Below, in pieces: positions 1-9,000 of a stretch of 9,417 bases of DNA. A program made the translations under genes and the position numbers. Every line of letters begins with the position of its first letter. The stretch's first letter is position 1. The DNA comes from Dehalococcoidia bacterium. GTDB lineage: Bacteria > Chloroflexota > Dehalococcoidia > Dehalococcoidales > UBA5760. The stretch spans positions 1-9,417 of the forward strand of contig DUEB01000013.1 of NCBI GenBank assembly GCA_011176655.1. Direction: 5' to 3'. A model generated the notes under the pieces. That model was not told the DNA's origin and made no database searches. It was given only the letters and a program-made list of their open reading frames with translations.

Positions 1-94
1 GGTAAGCAGAGTCCTGCATCTCGATAGACTCCAGCCAGGCGTTCTCTCGCGGCGGCTGGTAGAAGTGACCGTGAATACAAATGTAGCGCTCCAT
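1..94 (-). CDS. GH57-family glycoside hydrolase, N-terminal fragment
   Basis: Only the first 31 codons are visible, and the gene runs off the left edge. Translation begins MERYICIHGHFYQPPRENAW and continues LESIEMQDSAY. The HGHFYQPPREN opening is the first conserved strand of GH57 proteins, the (beta/alpha)7-barrel family that includes alpha-amylases, 4-alpha-glucanotransferases and some branching enzymes. The form with PPRENxWLE and QDSAY is one I associate with large GH57 proteins carrying a DUF3536-type region, often found beside trehalose and glycogen genes. Its exact activity cannot be told from this fragment. The ATG at 92-94 is fixed by a strong AAGGAG 6 nt upstream and by the treZ stop TAG directly before it. 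Its position in the operon points to intracellular alpha-glucan processing. Confidence 0.85.
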   Translation of the reverse strand, partial: MERYICIHGHFYQPPRENAWLESIEMQDSAY

Positions 95-1933
95 CTAAAT
101 CTCCTTCAAAAAAAGAACAAACGCCCAGGGGCTCAGAGTAAGGGTAACCTCCATCTTTATGTCAAGTTGTTCCGGAATGGTGCTCCCCTTCCCCCCCCAC
201 CGCTCCTCCGCCGAGTCCAGTTTCTTATGCCAGCGCCCTTGTGTCATCGGTATGGTGACCGGCCCCTGGTCTTGGCTAAGGTTAAAGACCAGGACGGCTC
301 GGCTACCTTCACTCCAGCGCTGAATCAGGAGGAGCCTGTCTTCAAATCCTCTTACCGTCATGGTGTCCTTACTCAGACGGGCCAGGGCAGGGGTTTCTCT
401 GCGGAGCCGAATAAGCTCTCTGTAAAATTCCGCTAGTATCTGGTGCTGTCCCTCTCCGCGCAGCCTATGATTCAGTCTGGCGCTCAGAAAAGTAGCTTCA
501 TCCTGGGGGTCAGGCATCTCGCCAGTCCACTCAAACGAGGCAAAATCCTCACGACGCCCCCGGCGCACGGCTTCAATAAGCGCCGGCTCTGAGTGACTGA
601 CGAAGTAGGCAAAGGGGGCTTCCTCTCCGTATTCCTCACCCATAAAGAGCAGGGGCAGGAAGGGCGAGAGCAGGACGACGCCAGCCGCCAGTTTCAGCCC
701 ATCGAAGGGGACAAGCTGGCTCAGGCGCTGGCTTTTCGTCCGGTTGCCCACCTGGTCGTGGTTCTGGGCGAAGACCACGAAGCGGTGAGCGGGGATGTCC
801 CTGGAGGTGATCCCGTGCCTTCGCTTACGATATTGCGAATACTGCCCGGAATAGACAAAACCCTCCTGAAACGCCTTAACCAGATGCTCAAGCCCGCCGA
901 AGTCCCGATAGTAGCCGTTTTGCTCGCCGGTCAGCAGCACGTGCAGAGCGTGATGAAAGTCATCGTTCCACTGGGCATCCAGACCGTAGCCTCCCTGCTC
1001 CGGTGCTCTGATAAGGCGGGCATCGTTGGCGGCACTCTCGCCGATGAGATAGGCCCGGCGTTTCAGCTTCTCCACCTGCTCATGAAACCCTACCGCCAGC
1101 TCCTCTATAAAGGGGTAAGGCGAGATATCCAGTATGGCGTGAAGCGCATCAAGCCGCAGGGCATCAATATGAAACTCGGTGAGCCAGTAGATAGCGTTTT
1201 CGATAAAGAACCGGCGCACCTCGTCGCTGTGAGGGCCGTCGAAGTTGAGGGCCGCTCCCCAGGGGGTCTGGTAGCGCTCGGTGAAGTAAGGGCCGAAGTC
1301 AGCAAGGTAGTTTCCCTCCGGACCCAGGTGGTTATACACTACGTCCAAAATTAGCGCCAGCCCCCGCTGGTGGCAGGCGCTAACCAGGCGCCTGAGTCCC
1401 AGTGGCCCGCCATAGGAACCCTGAACGGCAAAGGGGTAGACGCCGTCGTATCCCCAGTTGCGGTTCCCGGGAAACTGGGCGACCGGCATCAGCTCCACGG
1501 CGGTAATACCCAACGCCTTCAGTTCATCAAGATGAGGGATGACAGCATCAAATGTACCTTCTTTAGTAAAGGTGCCCACGTGTAGCTCATATATAATATA
1601 TTCCTCCAGGGGCAATCCAGACCATCCCCGGTCTCCCCACGGGAAGTATGAGGTCACTACCTCTGAGGGGCCGTGAACGCCCTGTGATTGAAAACGTGAC
1701 GCCGGGTCGGGGCGTTCTCTTTCGGAATCCAAACGGTAAAAGTAGTGATAACCCGGCGCTACACCATCAACAGTCGCCTGATGGTAGCCCTGACTGTCCC
1801 TGGCTAAAGGGAATATTCGCTCTTCAGGCGAGACGACGTGCACATCTACCTTCGGTACCAAAGGAGCCCACACCAGAAACTGGCAGCGGCTGTCACCCAG
1901 ATATGTTGCCCCCAAGCGGCTTTCCGTGTTCAC
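95..1933 (-). CDS. treZ: Malto-oligosyltrehalose trehalohydrolase
   Basis: Hydrolyses the alpha-1,4 bond next to the terminal trehalosyl unit of maltooligosyl-trehalose, releasing trehalose and a shorter maltodextrin; the second step of the TreY-TreZ route. The 612 residues are a normal family length. An N-terminal beta domain ([14 protein letters not shown], about 20-33; YHYFYRL) precedes the GH13 barrel, with [36 protein letters not shown] (147-166), [14 protein letters not shown], nucleophile Asp262 in [13 protein letters not shown], acid/base Glu299 in [23 protein letters not shown] and Asp393 in [11 protein letters not shown]. The NRNWGYDGV and [14 protein letters not shown] segments separate it from GlgB and GlgX. 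The start is GTG at 1933 within GTGA, overlapping the glgB stop, with GGAG 9 nt upstream. The last codon before the stop is followed directly by the GH57 ATG. TreY, which makes the substrate, is not in the window. A run of eight G on the coding strand (191-198) lies near the 3' end, but the frame remains intact. Confidence 0.94.
   Translation of the reverse strand: MNTESRLGATYLGDSRCQFLVWAPLVPKVDVHVVSPEERIFPLARDSQGYHQATVDGVAPGYHYFYRLDSERERPDPASRFQSQGVHGPSEVVTSYFPWGDRGWSGLPLEEYIIYELHVGTFTKEGTFDAVIPHLDELKALGITAVELMPVAQFPGNRNWGYDGVYPFAVQGSYGGPLGLRRLVSACHQRGLALILDVVYNHLGPEGNYLADFGPYFTERYQTPWGAALNFDGPHSDEVRRFFIENAIYWLTEFHIDALRLDALHAILDISPYPFIEELAVGFHEQVEKLKRRAYLIGESAANDARLIRAPEQGGYGLDAQWNDDFHHALHVLLTGEQNGYYRDFGGLEHLVKAFQEGFVYSGQYSQYRKRRHGITSRDIPAHRFVVFAQNHDQVGNRTKSQRLSQLVPFDGLKLAAGVVLLSPFLPLLFMGEEYGEEAPFAYFVSHSEPALIEAVRRGRREDFASFEWTGEMPDPQDEATFLSARLNHRLRGEGQHQILAEFYRELIRLRRETPALARLSKDTMTVRGFEDRLLLIQRWSEGSRAVLVFNLSQDQGPVTIPMTQGRWHKKLDSAEERWGGKGSTIPEQLDIKMEVTLTLSPWAFVLFLKEI
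101..106 (-). promoter_or_regulatory. Ribosome binding site for the GH57 gene
   Basis: AAGGAG lies in the last codons of treZ (Lys-Glu before Ile-stop), 6 nt from the GH57 ATG. Optimal spacing and a TAG-ATG junction with zero gap support translational coupling and fix the start of the GH57 gene. Confidence 0.75.
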
Positions 1934-3909
1934 GTTTTCCGTCTCCGGCTCTTAAAGTATAACACCGTCAGGGGCGGCAGGTTGATTTCCAGGGAGTAGG
2001 GGCGGCCGTGTGCCGGTATCCTGCCGGCTCTTAAGCTCCTCGGGTTACCCTGACCGCCACCCCCGTATTCCGCATCGTCGCTATTCAGTAACTCTTTCCA
2101 GAAGCCGCCGCGGGGGACGCCCACCCGGTATTTCAAGTGGCTCGTAGGGGTGAAATTACAGATAGCGATTAAAATGTCATCAGCCGATTTGCCCCGGCGC
2201 ATAAAGCTGATGACGCTCTGCAGGGCGTCACTGGCATCAATCCACTCAAAGCCCAGCGGGTCGCAGTCTAATTCGTAGAGTGCCGGCTCCACCCGATAAA
2301 GCCGGTTCAGAGCCTTTACCCACTTCTGAACCTCGGCGTGTCGCTGGTAGTCTAAGAAATGCCAGTCCAGACTCCCATCGTGGTCCCACTCCCGCCACTG
2401 ACCCAGCTCGGCTCCCATAAAGAGCAGCTTCTTCCCGGGCTGGCTATACATATACCCCAGAAGCAGCCTCAGATTGGCAAACTTCTGCCAGTCGTCACCG
2501 GGCATCTTGCCGATAAGTGAGCCTTTACCATGAACCACCTCGTCATGGGATAGGGGCAAAACGAAGTTCTCGTGAAAGGCATAGAGCATCCGGAAGGTCA
2601 GACCATTATGGTGGTATTTCCGGTAGACCGGGTCGCGGGACATATACTGCAGGGTATCATGCATCCAGCCCATGTCCCACTTCATGCCGAACCCCAGGCC
2701 GCCCAGGTATGTCGGTCGTGATACCATGGGCCAGGCGGTAGACTCTTCGGCGATGGTCTGCACATCGGGACAGCTCTTATAGACCGCCTCATTAAGCCGG
2801 CGCAAAAAATCAATGGCTTCGAGGTTCTCACGGCCACCATACTTATTGGGAATCCATTCCCCGTCTTTGCGTGAGTAGTCCAGGTAGAGCATGGAGGCAA
2901 CGGCATCGACGCGGAGACCATCGGCATGATACTTATCCAACCAGAAGAGGGCGCTGCTGATGAGGAAGCCCCGTACTTCAGCCCTCCCGTAATTAAAGAT
3001 GTAGCTCTTCCAATCGGGATGGAAGCCCTTCCTGGGGTCAGCGTGCTCGTAGAGATGAGTGCCGTCGAAGCGTCCCAGTCCGTGATCGTCGGTAGGGAAG
3101 TGTGAGGGCACCCAGTCGAGAATGACGCCGATACCATGCTGGTGCAAGCAGTCAATGAGGTACATAAAATCCTGGGGGGTACCGTAGCGGCTCGTGGGCG
3201 CAAAGTAGCCGGTGGTCTGATAGCCCCAGGAACCGAAGAAGGGGTGCTCCATAACCGGCAGAAACTCGACGTGAGTGAAGCCCATTTGCTGGACATAATC
3301 GGTAAGTCGCGGTGCCAGCTCTCGGTAGCTGAGTGAGCGATGCCCCTCTTTAGTCACTCTTCTCCACGAGCCCAGATGTACCTCATAGATAGCCACGGGC
3401 TTATCAAGGGCATTGTGCTCCCCACGCTTCGCCAGCCACTCCTGGTCATCCCAATCATATTTAAGATCCCAGACAATAGACGCCGTCTTGGGCGATATTT
3501 CATTATAGATAGCTAAAGGGTCAGTCTTCTCTCTTCTAGAGCCTTTATACCGGGATACAATGTGGTATTTATATAGGGTGCCCTTACCCACCCCGGGAAT
3601 AAAACCTTCCCAGATCCCCGACTGCCCCCGGGGTTGTAACTGATGACTGGTTCTATCCCAGCCGTTAAAGTCGCCGATAACAGACACCTGTTTAGCATCA
3701 GGGGCCCACACAGCGAAATAGGTTCCCGGCTGACCGTTAACAGTTAAGGGATGCGCCCCCAGTTTCTCGTATATCCGGTAGTCAGTGCCTTCGTTAAAGA
3801 GATACAGATCGGCTTCCGTGAGCAGGGTCGTTTCCGGCGACTTCGCTGGATTTTCCCTCTTCAACCCAAAAATCCGGTCTGATTCAGAGCGTCCCTTTTT
3901 CTTGGCCAT
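1930..3909 (-). CDS. glgB: 1,4-alpha-glucan branching enzyme
   Basis: Cuts alpha-1,4 chains and reattaches them as alpha-1,6 branches in glycogen. From the preferred ATG it is 659 residues, shorter than E. coli GlgB (728), which carries an extra N-terminal module. Numbering here is from the most upstream start (661 residues). A CBM48-type domain lies near 50-130 ([21 protein letters not shown]), followed by the GH13 barrel with [20 protein letters not shown], nucleophile Asp337 in [18 protein letters not shown], acid/base Glu390 in TIAEEST and Asp458 in [15 protein letters not shown]. The spacings 337-390-458 (53 and 68) match E. coli 405-458-526. The C-terminal beta domain ends with [19 protein letters not shown]. 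Three start codons are adjacent: TTG 3915, GTG 3912 and ATG 3909. They sit 4, 7 and 10 nt after a GGAGGT site, so ATG or GTG is more likely than TTG, but this is not settled. The stop overlaps the treZ start. Confidence 0.96.
   Translation of the reverse strand: MAKKKGRSESDRIFGLKRENPAKSPETTLLTEADLYLFNEGTDYRIYEKLGAHPLTVNGQPGTYFAVWAPDAKQVSVIGDFNGWDRTSHQLQPRGQSGIWEGFIPGVGKGTLYKYHIVSRYKGSRREKTDPLAIYNEISPKTASIVWDLKYDWDDQEWLAKRGEHNALDKPVAIYEVHLGSWRRVTKEGHRSLSYRELAPRLTDYVQQMGFTHVEFLPVMEHPFFGSWGYQTTGYFAPTSRYGTPQDFMYLIDCLHQHGIGVILDWVPSHFPTDDHGLGRFDGTHLYEHADPRKGFHPDWKSYIFNYGRAEVRGFLISSALFWLDKYHADGLRVDAVASMLYLDYSRKDGEWIPNKYGGRENLEAIDFLRRLNEAVYKSCPDVQTIAEESTAWPMVSRPTYLGGLGFGMKWDMGWMHDTLQYMSRDPVYRKYHHNGLTFRMLYAFHENFVLPLSHDEVVHGKGSLIGKMPGDDWQKFANLRLLLGYMYSQPGKKLLFMGAELGQWREWDHDGSLDWHFLDYQRHAEVQKWVKALNRLYRVEPALYELDCDPLGFEWIDASDALQSVISFMRRGKSADDILIAICNFTPTSHLKYRVGVPRGGFWKELLNSDDAEYGGGGQGNPRSLRAGRIPAHGRPYSLEINLPPLTVLYFKSRRRKT
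1943..1946 (-). promoter_or_regulatory. Ribosome binding site for treZ
   Basis: GGAG on the coding strand lies 9 nt before the GTG start of treZ, inside the last codons of glgB. It supports GTG at 1933 as the start; the GTGA overlap with the glgB stop suggests that terminating ribosomes reinitiate. Confidence 0.55.
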
Positions 3910-3917
3910 CACCAATA

Positions 3918-6035
3918 TTACCTCCGCTTACGGAGTTCGTTCACCACCAGCAGTGTATCAACTACCTGAGGCAACTGGCAAAACTGCTCAAAGGTATAGC
4001 GTGCTCTACGCTGCCAGTTCGGGTATTCTTTGCCGGTGGTCGGCACGTTCTGTGGCTGTGTCTCGAGCCAGAGGTCTTCCAGGCTGGCGAGGACTATCTG
4101 AGCCCGGCTGGCAGCCAGGAATGATAAGCATGCCGTAAGAACGGCGTGGGTGTCATCCTCCGCTCCGTGGAGCCAACCGTGCTTACGTAAAAAGATAAGC
4201 AGAGCCTCTTTCATGCTCAGGAGCTTATCCGTCTCGGCCCTGGCACCCACGCTGTCCAGGAGACCGAGCCGCCCCCGCTGCTCAATATCCCGACCCTGCC
4301 ACAAGGCGGTGAAGGGAGGCATATCATGGGTATTAAGACTGGCTACCGCCCTGGAGGGAACCGGTGGGAGTCGTCTCTGGTCGGAGGCAAGCTCGTAATG
4401 CACTACGTACATGCGGTGCAGCCCGTGCCTTACCATGGCAGGTCTTACGTACGGCGGCACCGTGCCCAGGTCTTCGCCGACGATAATCGCCCCGTGGCGA
4501 CGGGCCTCAAGGGCCAGTAGCGCGTAGAGCTCCTCAGCCCGGTAGCGCACATAGACTCCCTCACTGGCTTCCATGCCGTTCGGAATAAAGAAAAGCCGGT
4601 GCAGACCCATCACATGGTCAATACGAAGAATACCGGCATACTTTAGGTGATGGCGCAGGCAGAGAGTCACATAGCGGTAACCCTGCTCCCGGATTCTTTC
4701 CGGATGCAATGGTGGAAATCCCCAATTCTGCCCCCTGGTAAAAACGGCATCCGGCGGCGCCCCGGCCGAGGTGCCCGGAGCGAACGCCTCGCGTTCCCGC
4801 CACACATCGTAACCATCGGGGTGGGCACCCAGCGGCAGGTCAAGATAGAGCTTAAGCCCCTTATCTCTAATCCTTTTCGAGACATCTTCCATCTGCTGAT
4901 GGGCCAGCCACTGCACGTAGAGGTGATAACGCCGGCTCTCCTCACTGTAATCAGTATCCTTCAGGACACCGTCGCGCAGCGGCTGCGGCCAGGACTGCCA
5001 CGAGATACCCTGCTTCTCACCGGCCGCCCGAAACCAAGCGTAGTCCTCGACCACCGGATTTGTGCCGGTGAAGTGCCCAAGGTCGTCAAGGCGAGGGGAA
5101 GGCTCAGCAAAGAGGCAGCGGCAGAGCTCTTCCAGCACGCGCCGCTTTAGAGCCATCTGACGACGGTAGTCCACCAGAGGTAAGTGACGCAGAGCCTTAA
5201 TTTCCTTCTGAAATGAGGACGACTCAAAGAGTGCCTGTGCTGAAGCACACTTTTTAAGTTCAGGTATCCTGTCTATATCCAAAAAGAATTCGTTCCACAG
5301 CAGGCGGCTGGCCGGGAGGTAAGGACTCGGTTCCGAGGTCCCGTTCAGGAAGGTAGCCAGGAGAGGCAGAGTAGCCACGACCTCGCCCCCCATGCTGGCA
5401 AGCCACCCTGCCAGAGCTTCCAGGTCTGAGAAGTTACCCCCACCCCAGCTATTATCCGTATGCAGGGCGTACAGGGGGAGAAAGACACCCCACACTGGCT
5501 GGTTATCCTTACCGGTGGGGATGTAGGCTTTGAGGGGTGCCGAAATAATAAGGGTCTGGGCGCGCTTTCCCCCTAGCGACAGAGTGAGCCGGTGATACCC
5601 CCAGGGTAACCTGGCCGGCAGATGTAGTTGCTTGGCCAGATAGTGAACTCCCTCTATCTCCACATGCTCAACTACCGGCAGGTCAGCCCCCGGCCACTGC
5701 CAGCTCTCCTCTTCCCCCGTCTCCAGCTTCAGGTGACCGCTCAGGGTCGCTTGGGCAAGACCGGCCGGAAGCCGGAGTTGTATTAGTGGCGGAGTGCCCT
5801 CCCAGGCGATGACCACCGGTTCCAGCAACTGCTGCCATAGTGCCTGGCGTCGCTGTCGCCACGCCGACGGTGCGTCCCGAAGACTCGCCATATGCGCTCC
5901 AAGTGAGCGGAGCACCGCTACTAAGGAATCCACAGATGCCTGCTTACGCTGGTGATTCACATCGTAGTAAGCCGTCTGGATACCGTAAAGGCGGGCCAGG
6001 TGGTGGAGAAGGCGGATGCCGGAGGCAAGACTCAT
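3918..6035 (-). CDS. malQ: 4-alpha-glucanotransferase (amylomaltase), long type
   Basis: Transfers alpha-1,4-glucan segments between malto-oligosaccharides (disproportionation), releasing glucose or lengthening chains; a cytosolic GH77 enzyme. At 705 residues it resembles the long MalQ type (E. coli MalQ is about 690) rather than the roughly 500-residue amylomaltases. Residues 1-50 look like the helical MalQ opening ([14 protein letters not shown]). Residues 70-170 are beta-rich and probably form the N-terminal sandwich domain. The GH77 barrel follows from about 175. Visible motifs are [19 protein letters not shown] (237-255), [18 protein letters not shown] (425-442), nucleophile Asp473 in [11 protein letters not shown], acid/base Glu521 in [15 protein letters not shown], Asp571 in LNTHDMPPF, and [15 protein letters not shown] near 663. 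The catalytic triad is complete. The ATG overlaps the treS-mak stop as ATGA, with GAAGAAGG 7 nt upstream, which supports this start. MalQ can supply longer glucans for GlgB and for a maltooligosyl-trehalose route. Confidence 0.95.
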   Translation of the reverse strand: MSLASGIRLLHHLARLYGIQTAYYDVNHQRKQASVDSLVAVLRSLGAHMASLRDAPSAWRQRRQALWQQLLEPVVIAWEGTPPLIQLRLPAGLAQATLSGHLKLETGEEESWQWPGADLPVVEHVEIEGVHYLAKQLHLPARLPWGYHRLTLSLGGKRAQTLIISAPLKAYIPTGKDNQPVWGVFLPLYALHTDNSWGGGNFSDLEALAGWLASMGGEVVATLPLLATFLNGTSEPSPYLPASRLLWNEFFLDIDRIPELKKCASAQALFESSSFQKEIKALRHLPLVDYRRQMALKRRVLEELCRCLFAEPSPRLDDLGHFTGTNPVVEDYAWFRAAGEKQGISWQSWPQPLRDGVLKDTDYSEESRRYHLYVQWLAHQQMEDVSKRIRDKGLKLYLDLPLGAHPDGYDVWREREAFAPGTSAGAPPDAVFTRGQNWGFPPLHPERIREQGYRYVTLCLRHHLKYAGILRIDHVMGLHRLFFIPNGMEASEGVYVRYRAEELYALLALEARRHGAIIVGEDLGTVPPYVRPAMVRHGLHRMYVVHYELASDQRRLPPVPSRAVASLNTHDMPPFTALWQGRDIEQRGRLGLLDSVGARAETDKLLSMKEALLIFLRKHGWLHGAEDDTHAVLTACLSFLAASRAQIVLASLEDLWLETQPQNVPTTGKEYPNWQRRARYTFEQFCQLPQVVDTLLVVNELRKRR
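3920..3925 (-). promoter_or_regulatory. Ribosome binding site for glgB
   Basis: The coding strand reads GGAGGT at the very end of malQ; its last T is the first base of the malQ TAA stop. It is followed by three consecutive possible starts (TTG, GTG, ATG) at spacings of 4, 7 and 10 nt. The strong match to anti-Shine-Dalgarno, placed inside the upstream gene, suggests efficient and coupled translation of glgB and argues against the TTG as the main start. Confidence 0.75.
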
Positions 6036-9000
6036 TCTTCAGCCTTCTTCTTTGCCTCTGGGGTGCCCGGTTCTTCCTTTGTCTCCAGCGCCTGCAATAT
6101 ACCCTGAAGCGGCAATATCACCCAGTCCGGCCGGTTGTTTAGCTCATAGTTTACTTCATAGATAGCTTTATCAAGAAGGTAGGCATCCAGAATAATCCTT
6201 TTTTCCTCCGGTGTCTGGGGTAATATGGGGGCATCCGCCATTATCTCCAGGTATGACTTTAGAAATATCGCCGAGACCCACAGGTGCCAAGCCTGTGCCC
6301 AGTCCTCTAGAACCGGTAAGTCCTCGGCGCGGAGCACGGTTGACACCCGTCCGCGCAGGGCGGCATAGGCGGCATAGTGGAAGGAACGTATCATGCCGGC
6401 AACGTCCCTGAGGGGCGAGCGTTTGATTCTGCGCTCGCCCAGGTGCCGGGCCGGCTCACCTTCAAAATCAACGATGACAAAGTCGTTACCGGTATACAGA
6501 ACCTGCCCCAGGTGATAGTCGCCGTGGCACCGGATACGCATCCCGCTGATTTTCCTCCTGGTAACCTCCTGGAAACGCCCGATAATGGCCTTCTCCAGAT
6601 TGATAACACCTAGGGCATCCGCCTTTGCCTCGTCGGGGAGACAGCCCATGCGCTGCGACAAGAGCTGTAAAACGTGTATGGCAAAACTTCTCATGCTGTG
6701 GTAGAGAGACCGCTGATAGGTAGTTGAGAACGGCTCGGGGGCGAAGCTATGGCCGTCCGCCGCCGAAGCCAGCGTCAGATGGAGCTCGGCGGTGCGTTGC
6801 CCCAGAAGCTGCACCGAGACCAGATAGGGGCCGATGGTATCGGCAATTATCGAAGGTACACTCTCGTCAGCAATTTCCAGCAAAGAATCCCCAATGGGCA
6901 TTGGTGCCTCTACGCCGGGATGGGCAAGGACTGCCTCGAAGTAACGTCCCAGCGAGTCCTGGGTATACTGCCAGGCATCTCCCTCGTTATGAATATAGCC
7001 GTGAAGAATACCCAGGGTTACCGGTTCCCGCCAGCGGGCGCGGTACTCGATAGCACCGGCAACCGGGGGAGCATTGTTGAAGGGCTCTACCTCGGTAAGG
7101 AAGCGCCCAATCTCAAATTCGGGGCTTACCCCTTCTTCCAGACGGCGAAAGAGCTTCAGCTTCAGCCTGTTGCCGTATGCCACCGAGGTGTTCGTCTGTT
7201 CACCTTTCAGCAGCCAGGATTCGTGGGGTTCTCCGGCTGACCCATAAATTCTGTGAAATACCTTTCGGGTGCGGCAGGCGGCGACCTCCCCCTTTTCGCC
7301 TTTGAAGCTGCGGCGGCGAGCCATCAGGTTAAGCAAGGCACTGCGAAAATCAGGGTTTACCAACGCGTCGTAGATGATGCCCTTCTCTTCGCTATCTTTA
7401 CCCCTGAGCTTCAGATGAGCAATAACGGCCTGAGGCACCTCATCAGTGACCCGGCCCGCCTCTTCTCCCCAGGCTAAAGTAACCGGAACGAGGTAGGTCT
7501 CCGGCTCTCCTTCGGAGTAGTCTATCCTGATTAATATGATGTGGGCGGTGGAGTTACCATAGGGTATGGGGATAACATCCTCTATCTCCGATGACCGGAT
7601 GTAGCGCGCCTTACCACTGAACCAGCGCCGCTGCCTGATATAGCCTAATAGCGCAGCTTCTAAAGCCAGCTTCTTCCCCCGCCGGTAGAGGTCTTTCCCA
7701 TCACCGGTAACATTGAGGGTTGGTGCTGTAACCTCCGCGGCTGTGCTGCCCAGCTCGATTTGCTCTGCTTCCCTGGATTCCAGGGAGAACCAGTGAAAAG
7801 CATACGGGCTGAGGGTGACCGGGTACGGCGCTTCTCCAATTACGGGAAACTCCGTGTGGCCAAACATCTCCACCGGCACCCTATCGCTAAATTCGCCGAG
7901 ATTGAGGGCGGTATGCTGAGCCAGGCGGGAAAGGTTAGCCACCACCAGGATGGTCTCATCTCCGTAGTGGCGCAGGAAGGTTAAAACCTTCCGGTTCTCC
8001 GGCTGCAGGAACTCAAGACTGCCCCGGCTGAAGGCTTTAGAGCTCTTTCTCAGGGCGATAAGACGCTTCATCCACCACAGCAGGGAGTCCGGGTTGTTCT
8101 GTTGAGTCTCGATATTAACCGCCTCGTAGTGGTACTCAGGGTCAATGTTGACCGGCAGGTAGAGCCGCTGGGGGTTGGTGCGGGAAAAACCGGCATTCCG
8201 GTCGGCGCTCCAATGCATCGGGGTGCGGACGCCGTCCCGGTCGCCCAGGTAGAAGTTATCACCCATGCCAATCTCATCGCCATAGTAGACTATCGGGGTT
8301 CCGGGCAGAGAGAAAAGGAGACCGTTCATCAACTCGATTTTCTTACGGTCATTATTGAGCAGCGGTGCCAGGCGGCGGCGGATGCCGAGGTTGATTCGAG
8401 CCTGGGTATCGTAGGCATATACCCGGTACATGTAGTCCCGTTCTTCGTCGGTAACCATCTCCAGGGTCAGTTCATCGTGGTTACGGAGAAAAAGGGCCCA
8501 CTGGCAGCTCTCCGGGACAGGCGGCGTGTTCTTCAAGATATCAATAATCGGGAAACGGTCTTCCATACGGATGGCCATGAACATACGGGGCATGAGGGGA
8601 AAGTGATAGGCCATGTGGCACTCGTCCCCTTCGCCGAAGTAGGCCACCGCATCCTCAGACCACTGGTTCGCCTCAGCCAGCAGCATACGGTTCCGGTATT
8701 TCTGGTCTACCTGATGACGCAGTTTCCTGAGGAAGGCATGGGTCTCCGGCAGGTTCTCACAGTTAGTGCCCTCTCGCTCGTAGAGATAGGGCACCGCATC
8801 CAGGCGAAGGCCGGAGACCCCCAGGCCGAGCCAGAAGTCAATCACCTTTAACATAGTCTCTTGAACCATGGGGCTATCGTAATTAAGGTCAGGCTGGTGT
8901 GAGTAGAAGCGGTGCCAGTAATAGGCTCCAGCCACCGGGTCCCAGGTCCAGTTAGATGACTCGAAATCCTTGAAGATGATGCGGGCTTCTTTATACTTGT

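Noticed and set aside
593..1354. Plus-strand open frame of 253 codons
   Set aside because: It lies entirely antisense to the conserved catalytic part of treZ, has no recognisable motif and no good ribosome site; it is a shadow of codon bias on the other strand.
1588..1603. AT-rich TATAAT-like stretch as a possible internal promoter
   Set aside because: It encodes the conserved [10 protein letters not shown] strand of TreZ, and no matching -35 element lies at the right distance on either strand.
2682..3296. Minus-strand open frame of 204 codons in another frame inside glgB
   Set aside because: Low-complexity Ser/Thr/Pro-rich translation typical of an out-of-frame reading; glgB itself is intact and conserved here.
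8102..8851. Plus-strand open frame of 249 codons
   Set aside because: Fully antisense to the TreS catalytic domain, including its nucleophile and NHDE motifs; no family resemblance seen.
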